NCBI RefSeq assembly: GCF_011075055.1
Contig: NC_058138.1
Span: forward strand, 22,604,928 to 22,668,927
DNA length: 64,000 nucleotides
DNA from: Mangifera indica
Taxonomy: Eukaryota; Streptophyta; Magnoliopsida; Sapindales; Anacardiaceae
Reading direction: 5' to 3'
Each line of letters starts with the position of its first letter. Within the stretch, counting starts at the first letter, position 1. Shown here in pieces: positions 1 through 11,735 of the stretch. A program made the translations under genes and the position numbers. The notes under the pieces were generated by a model that saw nothing but the letters and a program-made list of their open reading frames with translations, was not told the origin of the DNA and did not search any database.

Positions 1-2497
1 TGATTCGTAATTTGGAAAAAGACTCTGCAGTCACTTGACCACGACAAATCTTCTCCAAATTAATCAAATTATGAAGAAACATCGACTCTAAGTGGGGGAA
101 GGCATCGTGAGGCACCCATTCACCTGAATCAACAATACATAGAAAATATGGATTATTTTGGGCATGAAGGTGCTTCAATTGTGGGAAACCTTCTCCATCT
201 AACTCATAAAGAACATTTTCAACACCCTGCAGTTCATCTAAGTATAGATCTTCCACTCCTTGCAAATGACAGATAATATTGTCCTCTCGGAAAATGCTGG
301 TGTTGAGCTTTAGCTTCAAAGTTCTTGAGGTTTCATAATTACCAGACCAGTCCCACTCATCTCCTATGAATATTCTGTACCTCTTCAACTTTTCGGAGAA
401 CAAGCCCTTGGGTAGAATCTTGGCATCACGGATATGTATATCTAAAGTGGTCAAGTTGGACAAATGCTTTAACTCATTAAGGTTAGCGTTACATCTTCCA
501 TTGTTGCATCCTTCAACCTCCCAATGAACAAAACTATTACCCATATACAAGACTTCTAATTGGGATAAGCTTGATATGACATTAGGTGGAATTACTTTAA
601 GTTTGGAGCAACCACTCAAATCTAACAACCTTAACTCAGTCAATTGACTTATTTCTCCCGGTAGTTGCTCAAAGTGAGACCTGAGAAAGCTAAGAAATTC
701 TAATTTCTTGAGGCTTCCTATAATAGTTAAGTCCCTCAAAATGCAACGATCTAAACATAATGTGCGAAGATTTACTAGGAGTTGAAGGGAAGAAGGCAAC
801 AATAATATATGCAGTTTAGTCAAATCTAAAACGGTAAGTTCAGTCATACCTCTGAAAAAATTGTCAGGAATTCTCAATGAATGATCCTTGCTATAGATAT
901 AGAATAATTGAAGATCTGGACATTCCAACTCCTCAGGAAGCTCACTAATATTGTTGCTACGTAAGGACAATGCAGTGCAATTATTTGGTACATTCTTGAC
1001 AAACCAATCCTTTGGAAGGACCGTATTTCTCACTGCAAACATATGTCGGTCCCTAAATGCAATTGATATGGCAACATCGCGAACAACATCGTGCATTGCA
1101 AATTTTTCACTGGTAGAACTGTCAAGCAACAGACAAGCGGCTTTGAGTTTATATACCAACGTATATACTCTGTCCCGAGCTTCTTGCATTGTGTTGATTC
1201 CTCTGTATAAACCCAGACCCATTCCATATTTCACCAAGTCTGTAATTAAAGCACTGTAGTTATATCCCAGTAGACTACAAAGCAAAAAAGTTGACTTGAG
1301 TTCTTCACCTTCTAGACGATTGTAGCTCAACTCTATAGTTGAATAAGCCACTGCATTCATTCCTTCAAAGTTTTCTGGAGAAGGGGTTCTCAGTTTTAGC
1401 AAGGCATCCTTCCATTCAGATACGCTCTTGTTTCTTAGTGCCCTTGCTATTGTCACAATGGAAATGGGCAAACCATCACAAACCTTGACCACATCCATTC
1501 CTACAGATTGTAAATCACTGTTTTCAATTGAATCGCCTGCCATCTTCTTAAACAGAAGCCAAGCTTCTTCTTCATTTAGAACTCTAACCAAGAAATTAAT
1601 TTGAGAATCCATCTCATTGTACAATACATCAAGACTTCTGGATGTGAGCAAAATTTTGCACCCCTTATGAGCCTCTCCGAAAGGAATTCCTACAGCATCC
1701 AAATCAATTCGCCACCAAATATTATCTAAGATGACAAGAACCTTCTTCTCGCTCATCAGTCGTGCACAAAGCTTCCTGGCTCTTCCATTTTCACTCTCCT
1801 CAGAGAATTCCAGACCTAACTCGTCTGCAATTTCTCCTTGAGTCCTTTTTACATCTAGAGCCTGGGTTACAACAACATAAACTACCTCATCAAAAAGTTT
1901 GGTTTTCTTAGCTTGTCGGGCAACATGCTTCACTAGCATTGTCTTGCCAACGCCACCCATCCCATAAACCCCAATGATGCTCACATCAGGATTAATTAAT
2001 GCATTCAATACATCGTTCAGAGTGGACAATCTTGATTCAAAGACCTCGTAACCCGTGATAGGTGGCCAAATCTCCTGCAGAGTGGCTTTGAAGGAAACTC
2101 TGTCAAATTGCCCTTCTTCCAGGAGTTTATTAATAGCCTTCACCCGCCTCACCGATTTCTTGCTAATCCGATATTGTGCCATAAAATTGGGACACAACCC
2201 CATCAAACACCAGTTCTTTTCTTGATCTTCATGTTCAAAGATCCTCTCTGCCTCATCACAGCTCTTGTTCACGCTAATCAACCACTTTTCAACATCACCT
2301 TCAATCTCTTCTCCCCTCCTTCTAGCATCATTAATAGAATGATGTATCCTTTCTCTAGCATCCTTGAGCTTCTCAACTTGTGTCTTGAGATTCTGATAGT
2401 TCCTTTTATAGTCCGATAAATAGCGAATCGGAAGAACAACAGGATCAACCAAGTACTCTGCAATTTTTGCAGCAACAGAAACAACTACATCGTCCAT
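1..2497 (-). CDS. CC-NBS-LRR disease resistance protein (RPS2/RPS5-like CNL), 3' end outside window
   Basis: Intracellular immune receptor of the CNL class. The frame is open from an ATG at 2495-2497 to base 1 (about 832 residues) without introns, so the C-terminus lies outside the window. In order I see an N-terminal coiled-coil region (about 1-150), the P-loop GVYGMGGVGKT at residues 176-186, Walker B/kinase-2 KKVLVILDNIW, RNBS-B CKILLTSRS, the GLPL-type VCDGLPISI, and the MHD motif at about 468-470 (FAMHDVVRD). Leucine-rich repeats run from about residue 520 to the edge. All nucleotide-binding motifs are intact and I see no frameshift, so the visible part looks functional. CNL genes with one large exon and this RPS2-like motif set are typical of eudicots. 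Family confidence is high; ligand or effector cannot be inferred. Confidence 0.93.
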   Translation of the reverse strand, partial: MDDVVVSVAAKIAEYLVDPVVLPIRYLSDYKRNYQNLKTQVEKLKDARERIHHSINDARRRGEEIEGDVEKWLISVNKSCDEAERIFEHEDQEKNWCLMGLCPNFMAQYRISKKSVRRVKAINKLLEEGQFDRVSFKATLQEIWPPITGYEVFESRLSTLNDVLNALINPDVSIIGVYGMGGVGKTMLVKHVARQAKKTKLFDEVVYVVVTQALDVKRTQGEIADELGLEFSEESENGRARKLCARLMSEKKVLVILDNIWWRIDLDAVGIPFGEAHKGCKILLTSRSLDVLYNEMDSQINFLVRVLNEEEAWLLFKKMAGDSIENSDLQSVGMDVVKVCDGLPISIVTIARALRNKSVSEWKDALLKLRTPSPENFEGMNAVAYSTIELSYNRLEGEELKSTFLLCSLLGYNYSALITDLVKYGMGLGLYRGINTMQEARDRVYTLVYKLKAACLLLDSSTSEKFAMHDVVRDVAISIAFRDRHMFAVRNTVLPKDWFVKNVPNNCTALSLRSNNISELPEELECPDLQLFYIYSKDHSLRIPDNFFRGMTELTVLDLTKLHILLLPSSLQLLVNLRTLCLDRCILRDLTIIGSLKKLEFLSFLRSHFEQLPGEISQLTELRLLDLSGCSKLKVIPPNVISSLSQLEVLYMGNSFVHWEVEGCNNGRCNANLNELKHLSNLTTLDIHIRDAKILPKGLFSEKLKRYRIFIGDEWDWSGNYETSRTLKLKLNTSIFREDNIICHLQGVEDLYLDELQGVENVLYELDGEGFPQLKHLHAQNNPYFLCIVDSGEWVPHDAFPHLESMFLHNLINLEKICRGQVTAESFSKLRI

Positions 2498-3087
2498 TTT
2501 CAGTTCTTTTTATTTTTTCTTTCTTCCTTTTTTTCCTTAATCAATCAAGATTTAAAAAAATGCAAACTACTCAAAGTAACCAATAATAGAACAGGGATTC
2601 AAGTAATCTATGTCTACATACAGTGGAAAACTTAGGGATGAGGCTTTGCAAAAATGAAATTGAGTACAAGGAAGACTAACTACAAGCCGCCTGATTCAAT
2701 GGAAAAGTCAAACACGGATGTAACGTGCCAGATTGCCAATAATTATCAGCACAAGAAATAGGAAGAATCAAAAATAATATAAAGGAAGGAACGTGCCAAT
2801 AACTAAGTCAACATAAGACTTCGAGGATGCTAAAAACAAATAAAGGATGAAAACAACTAAATAGAGAGATGTTTGGCCAGAGAAAAATAAATTGATTAAG
2901 TTTAGAAACATACACAATACGAAACGACATCCTCAGCTGCTTCGAAACTTACACAGTCAAGAATATTCAGATGCCAAATCATCCAACTTATCCAATGAGC
3001 CGAAACAATGCTAGCCAAAAAAATCATATCCAACCTCACCCACCTTAAAAGTTACGAGAAAACGAAAATGCTACAATCAAATAAAAA
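2498..3087. other. Spacer between the resistance gene and tRNA-Ala
   Basis: Upstream flank of the resistance gene, which must include its promoter and 5' leader. It is AT-rich with no recognisable gene, repeat or convincing core promoter motif. Confidence 0.5.
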
Positions 3088-3160
3088 TGGAGATGCAGGG
3101 GATCGAACCCTGTACCTCTCGCATGCAAAGCGAGCGCTCTACCATTTGAGCTACATCCCC
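3088..3160 (-). tRNA. tRNA-Ala (anticodon TGC)
   Basis: The 73 bases fold as a complete cloverleaf. The acceptor GGGGATG pairs with CATCTCC (one G-T pair), the anticodon stem CTCGC/GCGAG encloses the loop TTTGCAT with anticodon TGC, and the T-arm is CAGGG-TTCGATC-CCCTG. Internal A box (TAGCTCAAATGGTAGA) and B box (GGTTCGATCCC) are present. A run of T on the minus strand directly after the discriminator base A serves as a Pol III terminator. No intron. CCA is not encoded, as expected for a nuclear gene. Confidence 0.97.
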
Positions 3161-3906
3161 ACTGCACACTTTCGGTTTACATAATATATTTAACTTCGTT
3201 TATGTTTGCTTTAACAGTTACTTGAGCCAAATATTACAAAAACTGTTCATAAAATACCATGCCATGTTAGATACATTCTCAGGAGGTCTGCATTGCTAAT
3301 GTTTTTAGACTGAATAAGGACCTGACCCAGCCAAAAGATCAATTCATGAGTTGACCAATTAGACAAACTGACAATGTAATTATAACATTATTAAAAATTT
3401 TAAAAGGATTTTAACCATGTTAACATTATCATGATAATTAAATGTGATTTGACATGGTTAATCCGATTCAATCTTAGATGAACCTTGTTCAATACTTAAA
3501 ACAAGTTTTAATGATAACCCAAACCAGATTTATTGCCCGTGCACTTCGGGTTTTAAAACACTGGAGTATCAAAACACAAAGCAGATCACTGTTTGTTTCC
3601 ACAAATTGTAAATCTCCTATCTTAATTTCACAACATGCTGTGTGTATGCCATATTCGGAATCTACCATCATAATTCATGCTTTCATCTCTCGGTACAACA
3701 GAATATGTTCAAGCTTTCACTAATAACAATTAGCAAGGCAAAATAAGGCTGTATTGTTCCACACGATCCTCCCCTTGAAGCTATAAGAAAGCATTTATAA
3801 ATCACATTACAATAACATGTTGGTAAGCCATGAAACTACTAGTGGAACAAACAATGCATGAAAACTTGCATTCATAGCCAAGTGTGTATGGTCTTTCACA
3901 ACAATC
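3161..3906. other. Spacer and 3' flank of the PAT17-like gene
   Basis: AT-rich DNA between the tRNA and the stop codon of the minus-strand S-acyltransferase gene. It should hold that gene's 3' UTR on the right side. Short open frames here have no recognisable domain. Confidence 0.5.
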
Positions 3907-6900
3907 TCAGGTAGACTTCGATTTTCTCCATGAAAATGACCGTCTTGTCGATAGGGGATATATGACCTCCCAAATGTTGTGAAATGTTCCTTTATCATAC
4001 ACGTTTTTCTTAACAACAACCTCAACATCTTCTAGGGGGGAACGTCGAAAAAAAGCTTTCCACTTGCTCTTTGGAGGCTTCCTTTCGCTGCTCATCCCAC
4101 TTATACTTGATTTAAGTGCAGCAGCACTTGCTCTTGCTTCATTTAGCTTTCTCTGCCAGTTTATGTAATCTTGCCACTTGAAGGTCTGTTGGTTTAAGTA
4201 CATAACCATACATTAATTCAGGGTTTAGGTAATGAGATTCTTGTAATGTGATGGTGATACATATATGTAAAGAAAATAAGACTATTTGGCAAATTCACCT
4301 CATTTGTTGTTGTATTTGTGCGACAAAGGTTGGCATGATACCCAAAGAAACCCGCCAGTAGGAGAGAAACAATGGCAAGAAACACCGTAAGCAGTATCTG
4401 AATGTTATATGAGCCCAACAGCCACTATTAAACACCAAAAAAACATTTATCAACTTGATAAACCACACTTTATAATGTTAAATGTCAATGCATTGACTTC
4501 TAAAACAACAATTATGACACCACCTAACACTCCAATGCACATACACAAGCATAAGCATAACAAAGGGCCAACCAAGTAACAGATATTCTCCACATCTACA
4601 AGGAGGATGAATGGGTTTTTCACATAAATTAAGTAAATCTTCTCACTCACCTCAGAAATTCAGTTTAAAATAAAAGATACCACATTTTTCTTGAAACAAT
4701 AGAAGAATGATCTCTCAGATCTTAATGCTACTGTTAACAAGAAAGACATCATTGGAAAAAGTTCAAAACTTCCCCATGACATTGCAAAAAGCTATTCTCA
4801 GTAACAGTGTTCAAAAACACGAATTTTTGCTCATGCTTCAAAAGACAAACCTCAGATTAAATAGGCATGAACAGAGAAAATCACAATTATCACCTGTACA
4901 ACATGTGGTGCTAAGCTGGAAAAAGAATTTTCTATGCCATAATACACTGCAAAAAATGATAAAGAGAGGCAAGCCACAATGAGACTCATAAGCAGATGTC
5001 CAACAACTAGATGATTTAAAAGGAAAATCATCTTTACCAGTTAGAATATATACAACTTTTAATTCTTTCAATCGTCCAGCAAGAACCAAGCCAATTGCAA
5101 TGGCTCCATATAAACAAAGAAGAAAATGCCTGCAAAACACTAATGACGCATTTAACATAATAAATAAATAAATAAATTACAGAGCTGTAAAAATGAGTTT
5201 GACCCCTGTGATTAACCAAAAAACAAAATAATAATATCTTTAAAAACCACCCTAAAAATGAAATGTATTGACAGCACAAGCAGATGTACAAACAAAAAGT
5301 AAGACTAAATAGTCCCAACCAAAGTTTACATTGCTTGCTGGTAGAATAAACTTTTGATAAATCATAAAGCACTCACCATAAAAGAAAAGCCAAGAAGTAT
5401 CGGGTATTTCTCTCCCCTATGCAATTATTCTACAATTGTAAAGAAACTTCATAAGAAACCAAAAATCTAATATTATTTGATATGCAACTAAAATGGTTTA
5501 AGATGATGCAAACCATCCATCCACAGTGGTGGTCAAATCGGGCAACACACCGACCACATATGCCGCAGTGTTTGGACCTAGCAGGCCTAAAGCAGAAATT
5601 CAATGAAGAAGTCCCATCATTACAAATAAAAGTGAAAAGTTCTAAAGAGCATGTTTACAAGGAAGAACAATGAACTCACTTTGGAATTTTACAAGTAAAA
5701 CATTCCTTTTCTGTGAATATAATATTGTCATAGGGATAAGCAGAGATATACTGTGAAACATTCTCTGCATTCACAGTTCCAGCATCAGTAAAGCAAGTCA
5801 ACAGGAAAAGCAGAATCCCGACACCAACTCCCAACAAGCTTGCGTACCTGGAAAGCCATCCAAATAGATGACAAGGTTCAGAACAGAACACATGCAGGAA
5901 ATTTTAAGCCATTAAAAGAGTAAGCATATGCATGCATGGCATGGTACCTGTGAATTCCACTTAAATAATGTCCAGGAATATAGCTAAAGCATGACTTTGC
6001 AATTAAATAGTAAGTCCCACCAATTATTGCCAAATAAATTATCTGCAGTTAAAGATACAGTTTAACAATGGACTGAGTGTATGCCATAACAGGAAAGCAA
6101 AAACCAAGTATATACTAGATCACCAGCATAAGAAACAGTTATAATCATAATTTATTAGTAGATTTGTGACAAGATCATTTAGAAGAATACCCTTACAACC
6201 ATTGAATTAAAGGAAGATGATCTAAAATTTCTTCAACAGGTAGCACAAATTTAACATCAAAATTGGCCAAGACTGATTACCCAAATACCAAGAAAAACTA
6301 GTTATGGACTTTGGACGCTTTTATCACTAATAAAACTGCTTCAAGTACCCAGTAGAGCATTAATACTGAACTTTTTCACACTGGATAAAATACAAGACAA
6401 CAAATTTTGAGATCCAAAGAGCACTTCAATTGTTTTTGGAGAAGCATTAATTGATGTTTTCATAAAGCACTCAAATGAAAAAGTAGTAATTTCAAAAAAG
6501 CACATGATAGTTCTTTTTCTTCATGAAGTAACATCAAAATTCAAATCATTCTTTCAACAGGTATCAATGCTTTAGCAAATAGAAGTTTTATGAAAAAGCA
6601 TTTGAAAATACACCCTGAACCGATACTCACTCAAACACTCCAACATACGCCCTATAATAACACTCACTGAAGCACTCCAGGATACACCCTAAATTGATAG
6701 TCATCACTAAATTCCAAAAATTTTCTTGTCAAATCAGTATAATTTAATATCCTTACTAAAGAAGCACTTGACAGGTCTTGTTTCTTAAAGCACTTGTTAG
6801 AGCTATGTTAGACAACATGTTTACTCCAAAGCACTTCCAACAAGAGCACACTCAAACACGCCATAAAAAGGATTCTCATTCATCACCCAAATTCCAAAAT

Positions 6901-7560
6901 TCCATCGTCAAAACACTATCATTTGAAATCCTTTCTGAAGAAATGCTTCGTGTGTCCTCTACTTATCAATTCATTTATAAGTGTTTATAAGATAACAATG
7001 TGCTCAGAAGAGCTTCCTACATAAGCACTCTCAAATACACCCCAAATTCCCCTCCACCCCAAAACACCGCAATTCAAGTCAACACTCTCTTTTTGAAAAC
7101 AAACAAGTAAAAGAGGAAGCTCCAAAACATCAAAATCAACAACATTGACATTCACAACAATCAATAATGAAACCACGTTTTATTCAAATTCATCAAATAA
7201 CCAGCATGCACAAACAAATAAACAAAATCAAACCTGTAAGATGGGGTTAGGCCGATCGCAACAAAAATACTCAACAGAAAGAATCACATGAGTCCCCTTC
7301 TCCCCACACACGAACCCAACGAACCGGCTGAAAAAAAAAAACCCAGAAATAAAATCATCAGACCGAATCAAAACCGCAAAAAGAAACACAAAAGTGTAAG
7401 TGGGTCCGTACAGAAAGTAATCGTAGGCGCCAAAAGTGATAAACCGGTGGATGCGTTCGATGGGAGTGCCTTGAAAGATAGGCCATTGGCCACAGAGGAA
7501 AGAGACTACAACCAAGGCCGTGATGAGGCCGTGGATTATGAGAAGCCAGGGAATATCCAT
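3907..7560 (-). CDS. PAT17: DHHC-type protein S-acyltransferase (PAT17-like), 10 exons
   Basis: Transfers palmitate from acyl-CoA to protein cysteines at an endomembrane. Exons in transcript order: 7560-7412, 7327-7234, 6042-5948, 5847-5680, 5586-5514, 5429-5377, 5129-5038, 4946-4894, 4424-4299, 4185-3907. They total 1182 nt (393 residues) with every junction GT-AG and in frame. The cysteine-rich domain starts near C162 and the catalytic DHHC is residues 187-190 ([11 protein letters not shown]). The TTxE motif is present as TTNE near 300, just before the cytosolic tail. Hydrophobic segments lie at the N-terminus (about 4-24), about 80-135 and after the DHHC, matching the four-TM plan. Length and sequence follow Arabidopsis PAT17 (At3g04970). 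The start codon opens the first hydrophobic segment, as in that protein. Intron 2 is about 1.2 kb and contains degenerate repeats. Confidence 0.93.
6590..7050. repeat. Degenerate MITE-like repeats in intron 2 of the PAT17-like gene
   Basis: At least four imperfect copies of a motif like CACTCnAAAnACnCCnTAAA recur (near 6628-6650, 6660-6705, 6845-6870 and 7025-7050), mixed with repeated AAGCACTT words. Read on the minus strand they begin GGTGTATTTGAGAGTGC, the style of nested, decayed DNA-transposon ends. No clean target duplication could be assigned. Confidence 0.35.
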
Positions 7561-8420
7561 GCTTTGTTTTCGTTTAGCAAGAGAGACCTGAAAGCGGTTC
7601 GCCGAGCATTCAGTTTATTTTGACAGTTTCGTTTTCGTTTGTCTTGGTGATTTGGGCACTGCATTTGACTTTGACTGCAATTTCAGTTACTATTTATATA
7701 TTTCCCAACTGGTAAATTTAGTAAAATAATTACCACCTCGTCAATCCGACAGACTCAGATTTTTTTACTTTTTCTCTTACAACTTTTCTCCTTCTCCTTC
7801 TCCGACATTACCGTCTATTTGAGTTACTCATTTGCCTTAAAACCAAGTTTAAATTCACTCTTGTTTGACCTTGGGTAGACTCGAATTTAACCCTAAGCTC
7901 ATGTCCCAAAAACAAATGCAGAATACTTTAATCTTATCAATTATTTATGAAAGTATTTTCAGAATTTAAAATTCCTGATATTCAACAACTTACAGGTAAA
8001 ACTTTTTTAAATAATAATATAATTTCAAATTAATTACTATGTTGAATTTAATTCATACAGGACTATTATAAATTTCATCTTCAATTTATATTTATTTTGA
8101 GAAAGTGTGTAACAAAAATTTGCTACAGAATAACCCAATTTGAAATTTACTAAGACTCAATATAATTGAACATCTCAACATTGTCAAATCACCAATTCAG
8201 TTTGTATAAATTAATTTGTAACAAATGTTTGTAACTTGGTATTTAACTTACTGTAAATCTATAACATAAGTTTTCACATGCTCTGTACATAGCTATGGTA
8301 AAATCTCATATGGAAAATATGAGAAGTTCTAATTCACAAGGGGAGGCAGTTTGGAGATTAATCACAATATATGATAGCAAGTATTTTTGTTGCTTGACAT
8401 CAACTTTGAACCATATGAGA
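7561..8420. other. Spacer: PAT17-like promoter and 3' flank of the M41-like gene
   Basis: The left part is the 5' leader and promoter of the minus-strand S-acyltransferase. It includes a pyrimidine-rich tract near 7760-7810 on the plus strand. The rest is AT-rich with nothing recognisable. Confidence 0.5.
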
Positions 8421-11400
8421 CTAAATGTCAGATTCATCAATGGTATCTTCTATAATGTCAATGCAGGATGCTACAGATTTTCCCATGGACATGGCCTCTG
8501 CAAGTTTAGCTCGAGCTGCTTCGTGGTGGCGCAAAAGTAGGACTGTGTTTAGTACAGCCCATCTGATTTGAGAGTCTGCTTTCTTCTGTGTGAAGCCTAA
8601 GCCTTTAAGTAAAAAATCCAACTGTTTCATGATCAAACTAGTTCAATTAGTAATTGTTAATAGTTGCATATTTCTGTCTCTAGTAGGATGCAACAGATAG
8701 TCATGGCTAGAAAAACTGAGAGGAACTGTGTGAACCTGGTTAATATCAGCAAGTCCACCCTCAGCATATCCATATAATAAATACTCGGTTGCTACACCTG
8801 CTAGCGCTATACATGAGAATCTGTTCAGCATCTGATAAGATATAATCAACATTTAGAACTTTCTCATGTTCGATTGAAGACTAAAACTGAGTTTTTAGAG
8901 TAGCATACAATTGAAAATGACAAGTTGAACATACCGTAGCTGAGACTTTACCAGAATTAACCTGCATGGCAAGAGAAATCTGTTAGGACCTATGGTTTTT
9001 TCGGGACAGATGTTCTAATTCTAGAGGGTAGACTAAGTATATATAAATAACAGTTAAGATTGTAAAAAGGGAGTGAAGAAATAAGGGTTTAGGCAGCTTT
9101 GGCTGTGCATAAGGTAAGGGCTGAAGGTAAGTTTCCAGCCTCTTTAATGATCGGAATTGGGAAAAAAGGATTTCTTGAATTGTCAGTTTATCCTCTTATA
9201 AATCCTCTTTATCAATAAAATAGCTTTTGTTTCTTTACTTGTTTATGCGCTTTTTTTTTTTTTTTGTGTCCTATCAAAATCTCACTATTAAAGGGCAATA
9301 GACTCTTAAAATTGTAAAATTTAGATGTTCAACCAGAAGAAAAAAATATCTCCCAGTAATTTTCTATGGTAGCTAAAGTTTCTAGTGGTTCAGTTGAGTA
9401 TGGGAATTATCAAATATAGATGTTTATCAGATGGTAGAATGGAGTGTTGATTGTTGACTCTGAAACTGGCAATGAAACTCCATCAATAATTTTTCCAGAT
9501 TTCACAGCTTACTCTTTACCAGTGAATTGAAGCCAGAAAACGGAATCAAAGTTTACCATGCAAAAGTAAAACTTTGGAAGAAGCAAGAATTAACAGGGCT
9601 TACACAGAAGAGAGTAGCATATTAAAGAAACTTACTTCTTCAAGAAACTCAAAATCCACAAAAGCAGTTCCTGCTTGAACATTCAGTGATCCTTCTTTCT
9701 GGAGAGCTTCCAAACTAGATAGTGTATATCCCTTGGGAAGAATACCCACCAAGTATGCAATTAAGAAATGACCAGCTTCATGCTGCAGAAAAGATCATAG
9801 TTACATAATTTTGTGGAGAACGATCTCCATGATACACCAAGTGTTTAGACCAGTCATCTGGATAGTTAATACTGATGAAGTACACATGTTACTGCAAAAA
9901 TGTTAAAAAGAAACTTCTTTGAACATTTAACACCATAACCAAGAAAGTGAGATAGATTTCCATGTCACTGTAATCACAAGATACACAAAGTGAAATATGA
10001 GAAATCAATTGATGCTTCTTACTTGAATAACCCTGTTGTGGTACTTCTGGCTAAAAGTGTGACCAATTGTGTCAAGAGCCAAACTGCCAACTCCTCCATT
10101 GAAAGAGACCTATGGAAAACCAATATGATTAATACACAGTAAACAATAGAGAAGAAACTTCACTCCACTTTAATTGTCAAGACATATATGAATCAACCGA
10201 CATCCCTAATTTGAGGTTTGGAAAAGACTTCTAACCCCAAAAGGTGGCTCAAGGGTTGAGACTTTCTCAACCAATGTGGGACAACCTAACAACTGGGCTA
10301 CTGGTTGAACTCTGATACCATTGTTTTCCCTCACTTAAAAAACTTGCTCAAGGAGTGAAGTTTTCCCTCACGTTTATGCCTAACAACTAACCCCTGTGCC
10401 AACCGGTATGGGACAACCCAACATATACAACAAATTAGTCATAGTTAAAAACTAAGACTTGCAGGCTACTGAAAAAAAAAACATCATAGTTAAAAGGCAC
10501 AGATTTAATGAAATTACTGAGTCCAGCGTCCAGAAAAACAACAATGCAAGAGACAAATAAAAAATCTGTTGCAGACGAAAACCAAACATATTCCATGCTG
10601 CAATTCCTCCTACAGCAGCCACAAGCTGCAGATTTCGTTCAATTGAACCAAGAGTTTCATCCACTGGTGACAAAAGAGACACTGTTTTTATCCCATTCAG
10701 CTTCAATTCATCTAGTGTATAGAGCCTTTGAGGTACCTGCATAACTAATTCACTCTTATAATTGTAGAAAATGGATCAGACATTGTATATGTAAATAATG
10801 ACACAATAAAGATAAAGAACACACATTTAGAACCAAACTGTATCCAACAGAATTAATATTATTCAATATTTTCTCAGCTTTATCGAATAATATTCTAGTA
10901 TTATCATCTTCAAACTAAACCATATTGAACCATTGTTATTTAACCAAAACCTACTAAGATAACTACCCTTTATAAGATAAACTCCAATCGCAAGTAACTT
11001 CTTATAGGATAGTTAAACACTGCTTATCCCCGACCGCTCACGGGGAACAAGGCCACCGCCCACTGACCTGAAAGCAGGACCCTTATGGGTTATGCACGAA
11101 CTGGTCGCCATTTTCAACAGTAATAAGCCCGCGTGTCCAGTTTAATCCAAAACAAATTTATTCAATCCAAAAGGTTATCACCTGAAACAATTATTGAACT
11201 AATTAACTTGCTTAACAAACCTGACGAGCCGCTCCAAAACATCTAAGGCCGCCAGGCTTTCCTTGCAAATCTTTGACTAAGGCCAGAGCCGACCTCTCAT
11301 CTCCCTTGCTTAGCTCCTTATCCACTTGCTCTAACACTTGTCGTTTCGAGACTACTCCAATCTCAGATGAACCAACAACTCTGGTAGTGAATGAGAAGCC

Positions 11401-11457
11401 TCTGCCCTCCGGACGTGTATGCAAGAAACGAAAGTTGCTGTAAACCAACGTGCCCAT
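8421..11457 (-). CDS. M41/FtsH-like HEAGH membrane protein without AAA domain (At5g27290-like), 7 exons
   Basis: Member of a small plant family that keeps an FtsH-type peptidase fold but lacks the AAA+ ATPase; a plastid membrane role is likely from family knowledge. Exons in order: 11457-11221, 10736-10518, 10109-10023, 9782-9636, 8961-8935 (a 27-nt microexon), 8831-8736, 8621-8421; total 1014 nt, 337 residues, all phase 0. The N-terminus looks like a transit peptide (basic, Ser/Thr-rich). Two hydrophobic segments lie at about 115-130 and 137-150. The zinc motif HEAGH is residues 182-186, and D268 in LADINQ sits where FtsH has its third zinc ligand, so metal binding looks possible. Substrate and activity are unknown. 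It is head to head with a decayed paralogue 278 bp away. Introns carry a solo LTR, a TRIM-like remnant and a GC-rich island. Confidence 0.88.
8981..9276 (+). mobile_element. Solo LTR (296 bp) with exact 5-bp target duplication
   Basis: Begins TGTTAGGAC and ends GTCCTATCA, a TG...CA LTR with 9-bp inverted termini (8 of 9 paired). It is flanked by the direct repeat AAATC at 8976-8980 and 9277-9281. Inside, a TATA-like tatatataaataa lies near 9036-9049 and a poly(A) signal AATAAA at 9214-9219, both in plus orientation, then a T-tract near the end. No internal retrotransposon sequence remains, so it is probably a solo LTR from recombination or a short TRIM-type LTR. It sits in intron 4 of the M41-like gene, 19 bp from microexon 5. 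Confidence 0.75.
10309..10423 (-). mobile_element. Short LTR/TRIM-like remnant with tRNA-Met primer site
   Basis: On the minus strand a segment starting TGTTGGGTTGTCCC and ending ...AACA (10423-10322) is followed by TGGTATCAGAG (10320-10310), the primer binding site used by many plant LTR elements. A second related TTGTTAGGTTGTCCCA word lies near 10280-10296. This fits a decayed TRIM (Cassandra-like in style), but no second LTR or TSD was seen. Confidence 0.35.
11023..11145. other. GC-rich, hairpin-containing island in intron 1 of the M41-like gene
   Basis: About 120 bases are clearly richer in G and C than the surrounding intron. They contain perfect small stems such as CCCCG/CGGGG (11027-11044) and CCTG-AAAG-CAGG (11069-11080). 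No open frame is conserved and I do not recognise a known RNA family. It could be a structured RNA, a retroposed RNA fragment or part of a transposon. Confidence 0.4.
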
Positions 11458-11735
11458 TCAGCTAAGAAAAGCTCAGAAAAGCAAACAAAGGGCTAGTCGG
11501 GCTCCGCCCCAAAAAGGTGGTCGAGCTCCGCCGTTTCTCGTCCCAAAAAAAATATTTAAATAATCATGAACAAAATTGTGTATATATATATAAAGGGGAA
11601 AAAAAGGATGATTAGAAATACATGGACCACTTAGGTAACGCCACGTTATCATCCAGATAACGAACTTTAACATGTTTTCAAATACAAAACGGTGACGTTG
11701 GCTGTTCAGATAGATTGCTTCGGCTCTGAGAAAGA
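11458..11735. promoter_or_regulatory. Shared 278-bp promoter region between divergent paralogues
   Basis: The ATG of the M41-like gene (11457, minus) and the ATG of its paralogue (11736, plus) point away from each other across 278 bp, so their promoters must overlap. A TATA-like tatatatatataaagggg lies at about 11579-11597. The layout fits an inverted duplication that included the start region. Confidence 0.55.

Noticed and set aside
5482..5673. Plus-strand frame in the PAT17-like gene
   Set aside because: It overlaps the DHHC exon read on the minus strand, which is clearly the real one.
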